Shown: in pieces, positions 13,021 to 22,801 of the stretch
Numbering within the stretch: position 1 is the first letter of the stretch
Layout: every line of letters begins with the position of its first letter
Assembly (NCBI GenBank): GCA_018398805.1
Contig: JAGFBZ010001926.1
Span: forward strand, 1,550,001 to 1,614,000
DNA: 64,000 nt
From: Hirundichthys speculiger
Lineage: Eukaryota; Chordata; Actinopteri; Beloniformes; Exocoetidae
Direction of reading: 5' to 3'
Made by a program: the position numbers and the translations under genes
The notes under the pieces: generated by a model
Databases searched by the model: none
Told to the model about the DNA's origin: nothing
What the model saw: the letters and a program-made list of their open reading frames with translations, nothing else

Positions 13021-13480
13021 CCTGGCATTATTTTTTTATTGAAAATAAAAGTAATGCCATTATCGTATTGGCATTGTCTTATTGAAAGGTCTGGGAGAAG
13101 CTTTGGTCAACACATCACAGAGATGCAGTACAAAAGCACCCTTTTCATGAATGGCCTTGCAGCTCTATTTATAGCAGTCAGTTTTAATGGGTGGAGTCAG
13201 ACACTTCGCCCCGCCCCCATTTTTCACAGTGTGTGCCTCCTTCAAAAATGGTGCCATCACTTCGCTGTGCCCAATTACAAGGTGCAGCAAATGTAGCGTG
13301 ATGCAAAATTGGGTGGAAACAAAGATGGCAAACCTGGATAATTCCACTCTGACCAGGGTCTGTGATGTCACAGTGTCCCTCAAATCTGAACCACTCAATG
13401 AAAGAGGTATTTTCAGACCTGCGACACACTCAAAGTGACAGAATTGCACTGCACTGAAATTTTTTGATTTGGTCATTAAA
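13021..13480. repeat. Repeat-like sequence next to copy C
   Basis: Contains GTGGAGTCAGACACTTCGCC and CTGTGATGTCACAGTG, segments with the look of common fish interspersed sequence. Overlapping open frames exist on both strands, which argues against a gene. Class unknown. Confidence 0.3.
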
Positions 13481-16400
13481 TCGGTGCAAATAAGCTAATG
13501 TAGGCTCTCAAACAGAAAAAATACATATAATTATTTTTCATAAAGTTTTCCCTTTAAGGAAAAATACCCAATCCATCTTAATATTTAATGGAACAGTCAT
13601 GTGCCCACTCTTGATTTCTCAGCATTTCAGTGAATAACTTTGTTTAAGATAAAGAGAAGAAGGACAAGACAAGTAGCATCCTAACTTCTTAACTGTAGCT
13701 CTTCTCCACACCACCCAGATTAGGATACTCAAAACAAGATAACATAGGCTAGTAGAGATAAACCCAATTGAGCTGCTGAAGCCATCAGTGATAAGAAAAG
13801 ATTAGAGGGGATATTACAAGCTTGGGTACAGCCATTATCAGATGAAGACAGCCTTCCACTGACCATCTTAATATGCAGGACTGCAAAGCTGCAGGAGCAT
13901 GTGAGATAAGAAGACAAAACTCACACGTTCAGCTTGAAAAGGTTTAGTTGGGATTAATTTTGGTGTTTTTTGTCTTTAAGCTTTTGATTATAAAAACAGA
14001 AATAGACAAAAAATAGGTTTGCATAAAGAGACTTCTCCAACACTCAATGGCCCTGTTGCACAGTGGCAAACAAGCTGAGGCTTGATAGGGGTAATACAGC
14101 CCCATTGTGTGAGTCACCGGGTATTTTCTTGTCACGATGCTCCACCACTCATCTCCTGCACACACAGCAGCCTCAGGTATTTCTAAGCCTCTCCACCTCC
14201 CACCTTGACTGTGTCTAAAAGCCCAAGGAAAGCAGACTGGCGCGTGAAAGCAAAACTACTTTCCCAGATTCCCATTTCAAATATGTCATTTGTGCCAGTT
14301 GAATAGGCAGATGAAAGCTGAAACTTGGAAAACGTAACCTCTCTGCCTGAAGTCACAATCTAAGTTTCATTTGCCCATCGGTGGAACTGCTGTTCAATTC
14401 AGAGAGAAACAGGAGAGGAGGTGGGGGGTCACGAGTGTAGCCATAACGCTCTGCGGTGCAAAGAACGAGGCTTAATCATCAAAGGTAATCCCATATATTA
14501 CTCCAAATTCTTTACATGACTCACATCTTTTCAAGGAGCTATGTGGTCTGATTAACTCGATTAAAGAAAAAAATGTCTAATTCACAATCAAACAAAATTT
14601 GCTTCACATTCACCACACTAAAGACTTAATTTTAGTCTTTCACCAAACCAGTATCCCAAAAACAGCTTCACTGGGATCCAGATGTTTCAAAGATTTGAAA
14701 GACTTGTTGACATAAAAATATCTCTGATAAGTGTTCCCTTTCTGAGGCTGCGTCTGAGCGTTCCCATGAGAGAGAAAAAGTTCCCATGGTCCTGGCCCTG
14801 CAGTCATATTTGGCAGGCTAATTCCCTCTAAATCTGACACATTTTCAACACAGAGAAACAGGTGCTTACGAAACACAGTCTCAGTGATTGGGGTATCCCC
14901 CTCTGCGGCTCCAAAACCAGCGAGAAGAAAAATTATATGGTTGGAGAAAAACCAAAGAAGCCTAAACACAGAGACCTAAAACACACACACACACACACTG
15001 AAATGTCAACAAATAATTATATGCCTGGAAACGTAACATGATTAAATCACACTAAATCTGAGTTGCTCAATGTTGTGGTCATTGTGCAGCTACAGACTCG
15101 ACCTGACTCTTACCACAAGTTAAAAAAAAAAAAAATTATGAAATTAAATTAAAATGGCTTTGTCAGGAAAAAAAAAGAACTTGGATCAACCCACTGAGGG
15201 AGAAAGTGACAGAGTGAAACGAGCAAAAAAAAAAAAAAGACCTTTTAAATTAGAGTCTATGAAGTATGTGGAAGGAATGTCTGTGCAAAACGATACAAAA
15301 TCTAAATCAGATATGGAAGCTTCTACCAAATGATAATGTGAATCATGTTTGTGTCTCAGTCGTCAACATGGCAACAGGTAACAATGAAAAGATCCAACAC
15401 ACAGTCACAGAGAGAACAAACACTGAAAATATTTCTGACGGAGCCCCGCTCAGCACAGTTTAACACCTCTGACATGTTATTCTCAACAGTTTTTTGTTAT
15501 CCTGTAATGCATCCTGTTCCACGCATGTAAGCTTTGAATGTGATTTGTTTAATAGCCTGGAAAGCAGCCACTGTGTGGCAATTTCTGCTCTGATAATTGC
15601 CTTAAATGCAGGTTAGTGTGAGGACCCGAGCCGCTGCCAGAGCTGGGCCCATTACCACTTAATGCTCACTGTTATTCATATGGAAGAGCAGACAAAGTGT
15701 TACCGTTTAACAAAACTGGATGCGAGCCTTCTGTGACTTCGTTATCTGCAGTCACTGTGGACTTAAAATCTGTTTGTTCCCTTTAAACAATCCACCGAAC
15801 GAACAGCAAATAGTCTTGGATTTATTTTTTCATAAATGGCCATTCTGTTGGATTTTGTGCGCCTGTGGGTAATCAGGTCAGGTGTCTATTCATGTGTGAC
15901 ACCAACATCAGAGGAACGCCGAAGAACCAAGCAGAAAAATGCTTTTGCCAGTGATGGCGGGGGATACAACACGTCTGACCACCCCGAACATTACAAGCAG
16001 AACGTCATCACCGGCCTTCACGCTCTTTACAATGAAAACTGACATTGAGGCTGCAAAAAAACCACAGACTCTCGGTGACCTTGGGTGTGCAGGGGGAGTG
16101 TGAAATATCCTCCTTTTTGGAGGAGTTTTTCTTCATCTTAGCCGAGACGTATAGTCTAACATTATTTTCAATGAAACGTACTATAAATTAGCGCTGGAGA
16201 TTTACAGTTATGCCCTGAGGTGTAACTGTAACAGTTTTTTTTTGTGAGAAACTGCTCAGTTCAGTTTCCCACAACATCTTCTACCCGTCGTCATGTTCAA
16301 CGTCAGATAAAAACACATATGTTGAGTATTCAGAAGCCTCCAAATTTTCAGGATTATGTTTTAGACCCAAAATGGATTCATTTTTCCTCAATCTACACAT

Positions 16401-16525
16401 AATTCTGCGTAATGCCAAAAAGCAGATTGATGTTTTACTAATTAAAAAAATGAATATTTCATTTTTTAAAAGGCCGTTACTCCCTTCATTAAGAAACTGA
16501 CAGCTTCAAATTAACTTGGGAGTTA
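13481..16525. other. Putative kif13a intron 1; simple repeats, no exon
   Basis: Holds a short (AC)n run at about 14982-14998 and A-rich runs near 15120 and 15226. A compact GC-balanced block at about 15600-15690 looks more constrained than its surroundings. The open frame at 14640-14969 (minus) starts inside sequence with no splice support and matches nothing I know. Confidence 0.4.
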
Positions 16526-16990
16526 TCCTTTGAGGTTGACACACCTTTCCTTTGGAGGTTTCTCTGAATCTGGAATTTGGCAGAAATGTTTAACCTCAGC
16601 CAGATCGGATGAAAAGAATCAGTCTGAAGCCACCTTCAGACCTCTCCACAAATGCTTTGCTGGGATCAGGTTTCTTGTGAGGGGACTTTTTTTGGATTTG
16701 GATACAGATTTCCTCAGCACCTCCTTTGTTTCCTTGGTGGTATGCTTTAGGTCACTGTCTTGTTGAAACGTAGACGTTCACCCCTGCCTGAGGCCCGAAT
16801 CACTCTGGAAGAGATTTTCACTCTAGAGGGGCTTTGTGTATTTTTGCATCCATCTTTCCTCCTATTCTGACAAGTCTTAAAGTCCATCTTGCAGATCTTC
16901 CTTGACATGATTCTGTCCTGGAGGTTTACAGAAATGTCTCTCCATCTCACAGTCTGATTTCCACTCTCATGTTCACCATCATCCGTGAGA
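16526..16990 (-). mobile_element. Tc1-like transposase remnant
   Basis: The order of segments matches the antisense strand of a fish Tc1 transposase gene. They are TAGGTCACTGTCTTGTTGAA (about 16750), then CCTGCCTGAGGCCCGAATCA, then GCATCCATCTTTCCTCC-ATTCTGACAAGTCTT. No intact reading frame or terminal repeats were found. Confidence 0.55.
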
Positions 16991-18140
16991 CCCAATACGG
17001 GCAGGTGTGTGACTTTCTCCGAGCATGTTGAAAGATCCGGTGACTGAGTAGATGCATCGCAAGGATTGCTGATATAAGCAAGATGTACCAGAGCTCGGCT
17101 GCGGGTGCTCCGATACTGAACATTTATGAAACACTGCACAGACCTGCTTCACCTTTGTTATTGTGTATGATGTGTGCAGACTGATGATGCTAAAATGAAC
17201 CGAAGTCATTTCAAGATGAGAGAGAAACAAAACAAAGCAACTGTTGCCTTTAGGAGAGTGAAAACTCTGCATATTAGTCGCACAACTACGGTGATTAGCA
17301 CTGGAAAGTTCACATGAATTGCATAATATAATATCGTGTTGCAATCTGTAGGTGAAAGACACGCTGTCCTCTGCAGCCGTCGCAGCAGTTGCAGCGCAGT
17401 GTTCCTCTTTAGTGCTGGATTTAGTTTCAGGCATCAGTGCAGCCTAAAGGAATTATTCCTTAAAAAGTTTGTCAAGCAACTTGACTGTGTATCATCCTCA
17501 CGTGTGGGCTGTCTCGTTTTAAAGACATTTGACTGAGATTTGTGGTCTGGTGATAAACAGTTATTTGCTCATCTTGAATGTTATTGTAGCTGTAATACAG
17601 CAGATTGCACTCTCATTACAGTGAGGGTGCAATCTGTATTTTTCTGCTCCTCCACTGACAGACATTTCCCTCAGGGCCCTGCTCTGCTCTGACAAGGCTG
17701 CGATGCTTTCAAACCAGCGAAGAAGAGAAAAGATGCCTGTGTGTATCAATACATTCATGGTTTAAAAAAAAAAAACTATTGGCAATGTTTCATCTTTGTT
17801 TACCTGTTTTCTCCTTTAGCATTTGAGGGCGGAGGGTGCAGAACTGTTTGGTTGTCCTCCATGTCCACGACACATTTTGTGTTGAGTTCAATCTCTGCAG
17901 ACAGAAGTTTGAGTTGTTTTTATATATATATATTATTATTATTTATTTAAGGGAAAGTGAAGCAGATTTGTGAGGGCGTGAAGGGTAAAATGTGAGCTCC
18001 TTCAACAACGCTCAAGCATGACTTCAGGCTCATAACTGCAACTCACAGCAGCAATGGCGAAGACAGCAAAAACTTTATGATAATGTGCCAATGAATCCGA
18101 CAGAGTTTTAAAAACACGGGTCGTCGTCGGTAACACTTAC
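16991..18140. other. Proximal kif13a intron 1
   Basis: Lies immediately downstream of the kif13a exon 1 donor. It has a short palindromic segment around 17600-17632 (GATTGCACTCTCATTACAGT and its near-inverse) and an AT microsatellite at 17920-17946. No exon recognised. Confidence 0.45.
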
Positions 18141-18195
18141 CCCTGCGGTTCATGGGCCGGACTCTCACTGCAACTTTTACCTTCGTATCCGACAT
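18141..18195 (-). CDS. kif13a: Kinesin-like protein KIF13A, coding exon 1 (partial gene)
   Basis: The exon encodes MSDTKVKVAVRVRPMNRR. To my knowledge this is the exact start of vertebrate KIF13A; KIF13B begins differently (MGDSKVKVAVRIRP). It is the first beta strand of the kinesin motor domain. KIF13A is a kinesin-3 plus-end motor that carries endosomal and trans-Golgi cargo, including mannose-6-phosphate receptor vesicles, along microtubules. The exon ends after the first base of the next codon at a strong donor (GGG|GTAAGT). The remaining motor, FHA and tail exons were searched for by eye between 1 and 18140 and not found, so they probably lie beyond the left edge. The ATG sits in a CpG-rich leader, and the nhlrc1 gene upstream repeats the human gene order. 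Confidence 0.9.
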
Positions 18196-18560
18196 TTTTG
18201 TCCACTTTTCACTCCCACCCGTCCGTCTATGCGCCGCGCTATCAACGTACAGTCTGAGTCCCCGACGAAAAGCCCGGATTTCTGCCAGAAAAAACGGCAG
18301 CAGACACTCCTCGAAAACAGCCCTAAACAGTCCAGGCGTCGAGGTGAAGGCATGGGATTAAGTTCATCTTCTTCTTCATATCCGCCCGGGTTCGCTTCTC
18401 GTGGAAATCGAGCAGTGAGCTCCAGCTCCAGACAGCATCCCCACCGCCATCTTCCACCGGGAGCGCGACTGCTGCTCTCTGGCAGACTGAGAGGCTGAGG
18501 GGGGGAGAGGGGGGGAGAGAGGGCTCACACCCGCCGCTGCTCGGGAGGGGAAACCGGGAG
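18196..18560 (-). promoter_or_regulatory. kif13a: CpG-rich promoter and 5' leader of kif13a
   Basis: This is the most CpG-dense stretch of the window, with repeated CG dinucleotides from about 18200 to 18550. On the minus strand it contains AAGATGGCGG (plus-strand CCGCCATCTT at 18444-18453), the YY1 consensus often found near transcription starts of TATA-less genes. Several upstream ATGs occur in the leader. Exact start sites cannot be read from sequence. Confidence 0.65.
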
Positions 18561-18714
18561 AAATGTCGGGTTCATTTACATGCACCAGAGATGAGCATGA
18601 TGACTTCAGGGGGTTCAACAGTGTCATGGGGCTCACAACTTACTGTCTGACGTTTGTTTTGTAATTGTGAACCATTACACAACAGAAGACAAATGCATAA
18701 CCCGAGGACATGTG

Positions 18715-19036
18715 CCACCTTAAGAGAAAAAACAATTAAAAGTTACTCAACAGACCTGAGTCTTTGTTGTATTTTTTATTTTATGAAATCAGGCCAGACT
18801 CTTCTACTACAAAGTCTTTCTGTATGAATGGAAGTATCCAGTTTAACATTGTCTTGCTGAAAGATGCAAAGCTTTCCCTGAAAAAAAAAGTACCATCATG
18901 GAGCAGTCTTAGTTGTATTTTTCATTTCATGATGTGTGAAATTTTTTTAGTTGGTGAAAGATCTGGATGACAGGCTACAAAGTCATGCTTTAGGAGTGGG
19001 AGAAAGCAGTTTAGCATTGCCTTGTTGAAAGATGCA
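18715..19036. mobile_element. Tc1/mariner-like fragments, two tandem decayed units
   Basis: Two related units (about 18740-18875 and 18895-19036) each contain a form of TTTAGCATTGCCTTG followed by GAAAGATGCAAAG. The same order of words recurs at 19940-20135 and 59755-59950, so all four belong to one element family. Reading frames are destroyed. Confidence 0.55.
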
Positions 19037-19858
19037 AAGCCGTATTTGATCCCTTGCCACTTTGCGGTTTGAGTACCGCGGTTTAAGTGGTTCGCTAATT
19101 TTTTTCAGAAATATATAATATAATTTAAAAGAATATAAAACATCGTGGAAACATCACAGGATGTTGTGCGCGTCTCTCGCAGTGAAGAAATGTTGTGAGC
19201 CAGCCTGGCCCCTTTAAGAAGGTGGCCTTATGGGTAATGTAGTGTGTGTGTCGTGGGACGGCAGAAGAAAACGAAGTTAGATGAAAAGTGGAGTGAGCAA
19301 AAACAGCAGCCCAGCGTGTATAGATTTACATTCTCTGTTAACCGACAGGAGCCGATCAGTACAACCTGTGTGATGTTACAAGTTCCTGCAGTGCCAGAAT
19401 AAAGTGCTCGTTCCATGCAGAGAAAACTGGACTTTTTGTTTTGTTGTTGTTAGTGTCCATCCATCCATTATCTATACCCGTTTCATCCTTGAAGGGTCAC
19501 GGGGATCTGCTGGAGCCCATCCCAGCCGTCTACGGGCGAAAGGCAGGGGCCCACCCCGGACAGGACGCCAGTCCATCTCAGGTGAAATTTGGCACTGTTG
19601 TTAGCGTGTTAGCCACTAATTACGAGCCAAAAATAGCACAATACCAGCAGTTTGTTTACTACGGTTCAGAGACCAGAGGCTGTGAAGGTAACAGAAAGAC
19701 CACAGTTGAGCCTTTGTCTTGTTTCGCTGCAGTGCCTCGCTACTTTTTTGGGGTTTTTAAACATATTTTAAACACATTATTGAGGTTCGGGGAGCTCCGG
19801 CTCCAGATCGTGGATTTTGATTGTCGTGGGGGGGGCGCCGGTCCCTATTAACCACGAA
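19037..19858. mobile_element. Tigger-like non-autonomous DNA transposon
   Basis: The left end reads TTTGATCCCTTGCCACTTTG followed by GCGGTTTGAGTACCGCGG. The right end reads TTAACCACGAAAAATAAGGG followed by ATCATTGTAC. These are the GATCCCT/AGGGATC and GCGGTT/AACC-CG termini seen in TcMar-Tigger-type elements. TA dinucleotides flank both ends, as expected for a TA target duplication. It interrupts the degenerate transposase-like units on either side and itself contains another repeat at 19447-19590. Confidence 0.55.
19447..19590 (+). repeat. (CCAT)n-headed fish interspersed repeat
   Basis: Begins with a CCATCCATCCATTATCTA block, then GGAGCCCATCCCAGCCGTCT, CACCCCGGACAGGACGCCAG and TCCATCTCAGG. 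This arrangement is very frequent in teleost genomes and derives from a LINE 3' end. It encodes nothing. Confidence 0.7.
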
Positions 19859-20760
19859 AAATAAGGGATCATTGTACTATCTTAAGAGAAAAAATAGGGG
19901 GGTGATTTTTGAATTTGATGGCGACAACATCTCTCACAAATGTTTCAAGCTACTCAACAGCCCTGACCCTTTGTTTTATTTTTATCTGATGAAATTTAAA
20001 TGTTTTCAGTCGGTGAAAGATCTGGACAACAGGCATGCCAATTCGGCACCCAGACTCTTCAACCACAAAGTCATGCTTTACGAATAGAAGTATGCAGTTC
20101 AGCATTGCGTTGCTAAAAAAAATGCAAGGCCTTTCCTGAAACAGACATTGCTCAGAAAGGAGGAGCATACGTTGAAATAAAATCTGTTTATATTTTTCAA
20201 TAATACTTCCCAGATGAGCAGGCTGCCCATTCTGTCGGCACTAATGTACCCCGTTAGCATGAAAGATGCAGGCCTTTAAACTAAACCTTTAAACTTTCTC
20301 CTCTTTAGTATGGAGGATGGACCGCCCATGATTTCCAAAAAAATTTTAAATTTCAGTTTGTCTCTCAACAGCACAGTTTTCTACTTTTCCCGAATCCATT
20401 TTGAATTAGCTTTGGCCCAGGGAAAATGGGGATGTTTCTGGATCATGTTGGCATATTGCTTTGTCTTTGTACGACAGAGGTTTAACCTGCATTTGTGGAC
20501 AGTGGTTTTTGGGAAGGTTACTGATCCCAGGCAGTGATTTCCCTTTCAGAATCATGCCTATTTTTACTACAATGAGCCCTAAGCTCATGGGCATCAAATA
20601 TTGATTTTTGGCCTTCTGCTGTACACATAGAGATTTCTCCAGATTCTTGAAATGATTTGATGATCTCATCTACTGTAAATGAGAGACTGTCTTTCTTAGA
20701 TGATGTTTTTATATCCAGCCATGTCACTGGTCTGTTCTTGGTTAGCCTAAATAGTTGAAA
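19859..20760 (-). mobile_element. Decayed Tc1/mariner-superfamily element
   Basis: Aligns in word order with the element at 59411-60450. Shared words are CTACTCAACAGCCCTG, GTGAAAGATCTGGACAACAG, AAGTCATGCTTTACG, ATGCAAGGCCTTTCCTG, and later AACCTGCATTTGTGGACAGT. Multiple stops are present in all frames and no terminal repeats were identified. Confidence 0.5.
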
Positions 20761-21556
20761 GATGCTTCCCCCAGATGTTTCTTTTTGAGTACAACTTACT
20801 TATCCAGCTTTTTGTTGTTCGTGTTTATTTGTTTGTTTGTTTTTTGACACACACCCACACACATATAGACCACTCATGATGAAATAACTTCATCACTGGT
20901 ATTTTTGTTTGCATTAATTGTTCAGTCCCCCGGAAATGTTAAACTCCGCATTTTTCAAGTTATTTATTTGACATGTCATAATAGTATCCATGTGTTTGAA
21001 TGCTATTATGATAATAACACAGGCCACAAATGTTTGCAACCAAGTACACTTGGACCCACCCAGATTCAGGTTACTACACACACTTAGACACATGTTACTA
21101 TATGAGCCAACTGTCAGCCTAAATTGGATGACAAATTAAGGAAAATGTACTCATTTGTGACCTTTCAGATTTTGAAATGAGTTTAGGAAAAACTGTAAGA
21201 AGTTTAACCTGAGAGGAAAAGTTTGCTTCTCAGGTAGTTTCGTTTGAAATGATGTTCTCCTTTATTCATTTACTAATCTTCTGACACTGTAGACTTTTGT
21301 CTACATTTTATGAGAATGCTATGTAACAGTAATATGTTACTATTGATAGATTTGAAAACAAAAATACCAGAACCCATTTCAAAAGACTGCATCCATAACA
21401 CTGCTGGAATTGATTTTATTATCTAAAACAAAAATTATACTGTAGCATTTGGTATTTTGACATCTTCACTTACTTTGTTACTTTTTTTTTCTCACAAAAG
21501 TACCCAATGTGAAAAAAGTCATTGTACATCCTGTCTTGGGTTTCTTCACATATAAA
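20761..21556. other. Intergenic, nhlrc1 3' side
   Basis: No exon recognised. On the minus strand an AATAAA at 21420-21415 lies about 140 bases past the nhlrc1 stop and is the likely polyadenylation signal. A second AATAAA lies near 21267-21262. Confidence 0.5.
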
Positions 21557-22801
21557 CTAAATGGTAGAGCTACTATCCTGTTTGGAAGAATAAATCTTCA
21601 CAGTATGGTCACCAGCATCCAGGGTGACAAGCATGTTGTCCAGTAAGACCAATCCAACAGGTCGGAGAAGACGGTTTCCCACCAGAGGAGTTATAGCTGG
21701 ACCATTCTGGAGCCTCCCTAAACTACAAATCAGCCCCTGATCAGAGTCGGTCACTATCACATCTCCATCTCTGTCAAACACCACAGCTGACATGTTCAGC
21801 CTCACCGTGGTCTGCAGGTTCAGGCTAAAACTGTCTGTCTGGTAGATTAGACAGAAGTCTTTTGTAAACACTCTCAGCCTTTTGTACTGGTGTCTCTCTG
21901 GCGGATGTGTGACATCAGCAGGGTGCTCCACCACCGCGGTGTTGCCAGTTACCTGACAGCAGGCCACTGCTTTGGGACACTGAAGGTGTGAGATGGCTGC
22001 TTGATGATCCATAATGATGCCGTGACTATAGTCCACTTTTACCAGAGACAGCGTACCAGCCTGGACATCTGAGACCAGGATGTTCCCACAGGCGTTTGTG
22101 TCCACACCCCAGGGTAGCTGGAAGGTATCCTTGACCGTTAACGTGTGATTTCCCCTGGAGGTAAAAACCTTGACAGTTTTATCCCCTGCATCCGTCACGA
22201 CCACGTAACCATTGGGAGTCACTGCCACATCTATTGGATAACAAATCTTTCCTCTGGCTTTTCCTCTTCGCCCAAAGCTGTGTAGTTTCTTTCCCTGTAG
22301 GTTGAAAACCACTAACCTCTTCTCTCCATCATGCACCACAACTAATGTCCCCGAAGAGCCCAAAACAGCTATGCCAGTAGGATTAATGAGAGTACCCCAC
22401 CCACCAAATACACTGCAGAGCTGCAGAGTTTTAAATGCCACAGCTGATGTTGAGATAGAGTCATTTTTTGCATGGTGAAGAGGAGCAGAGGATGAGGGGC
22501 TCCAGGACAACATAAGCTCCTGCAAGTCACTGAGAACCTGGCAGTGGGAGGTGCCATCAACACTGCACGGTTTTCGGCAGAATGGGCACTCCAGCTTCCT
22601 CAGGAGAGGGTGGGACAAAGCCGTGATACATTCCAGACAGAGTACATGGCCACAGGAAAGGTTCTGTGGTCTACGTTCCCTCTGATGAGTATTAAACACC
22701 TCAAAGCAGACTTTACATTCCAGTAAGTTGATCTGGATCTCTCTCAATGTCTCCTCAGGAGTCAGGCAGCCAGAGTGCAGGAGTCCAGGACTCCTGTCCA
22801 T
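21557..22801 (-). CDS. nhlrc1: E3 ubiquitin ligase NHLRC1 (malin)
   Basis: A 414-residue intronless frame, close to the roughly 395 residues of human malin, which is also a single-exon gene. A C3HC4 RING finger is complete: C29, C32, C50, H52, C55, C58, C72 and C75. From about residue 130 to the end there are NHL-type repeats of a beta propeller, with recurring motifs such as PTGIAV, YPIDVAVTPNGYVVVTDAGD, LPWGVD, GNILVSD and RPVGLVLLDNMLVTLDAGDH. In mammals malin partners with the phosphatase laforin (EPM2A), ubiquitinates laforin and glycogen-metabolism proteins, and is lost in Lafora epilepsy. The start is the first ATG, just ahead of the RING, with no competing upstream ATG in frame. The gene lies upstream of kif13a on the same strand, as in human. 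No breaks or missing zinc ligands were seen. Confidence 0.96.
   Translation of the reverse strand: MDRSPGLLHSGCLTPEETLREIQINLLECKVCFEVFNTHQRERRPQNLSCGHVLCLECITALSHPLLRKLECPFCRKPCSVDGTSHCQVLSDLQELMLSWSPSSSAPLHHAKNDSISTSAVAFKTLQLCSVFGGWGTLINPTGIAVLGSSGTLVVVHDGEKRLVVFNLQGKKLHSFGRRGKARGKICYPIDVAVTPNGYVVVTDAGDKTVKVFTSRGNHTLTVKDTFQLPWGVDTNACGNILVSDVQAGTLSLVKVDYSHGIIMDHQAAISHLQCPKAVACCQVTGNTAVVEHPADVTHPPERHQYKRLRVFTKDFCLIYQTDSFSLNLQTTVRLNMSAVVFDRDGDVIVTDSDQGLICSLGRLQNGPAITPLVGNRLLRPVGLVLLDNMLVTLDAGDHTVKIYSSKQDSSSTI

Noticed and set aside
14640..14969. 109-codon minus-strand open frame with a hydrophobic start
   Set aside because: No splice support, no homology I recognise, and no neighbouring exon. 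It is compatible with chance in intron sequence.
18229..18636. Open frames on both strands in the CpG-rich block
   Set aside because: GC-rich leaders have few stops. The real coding start (kif13a ATG at 18195) explains the region, and these frames cross the leader in other phases.
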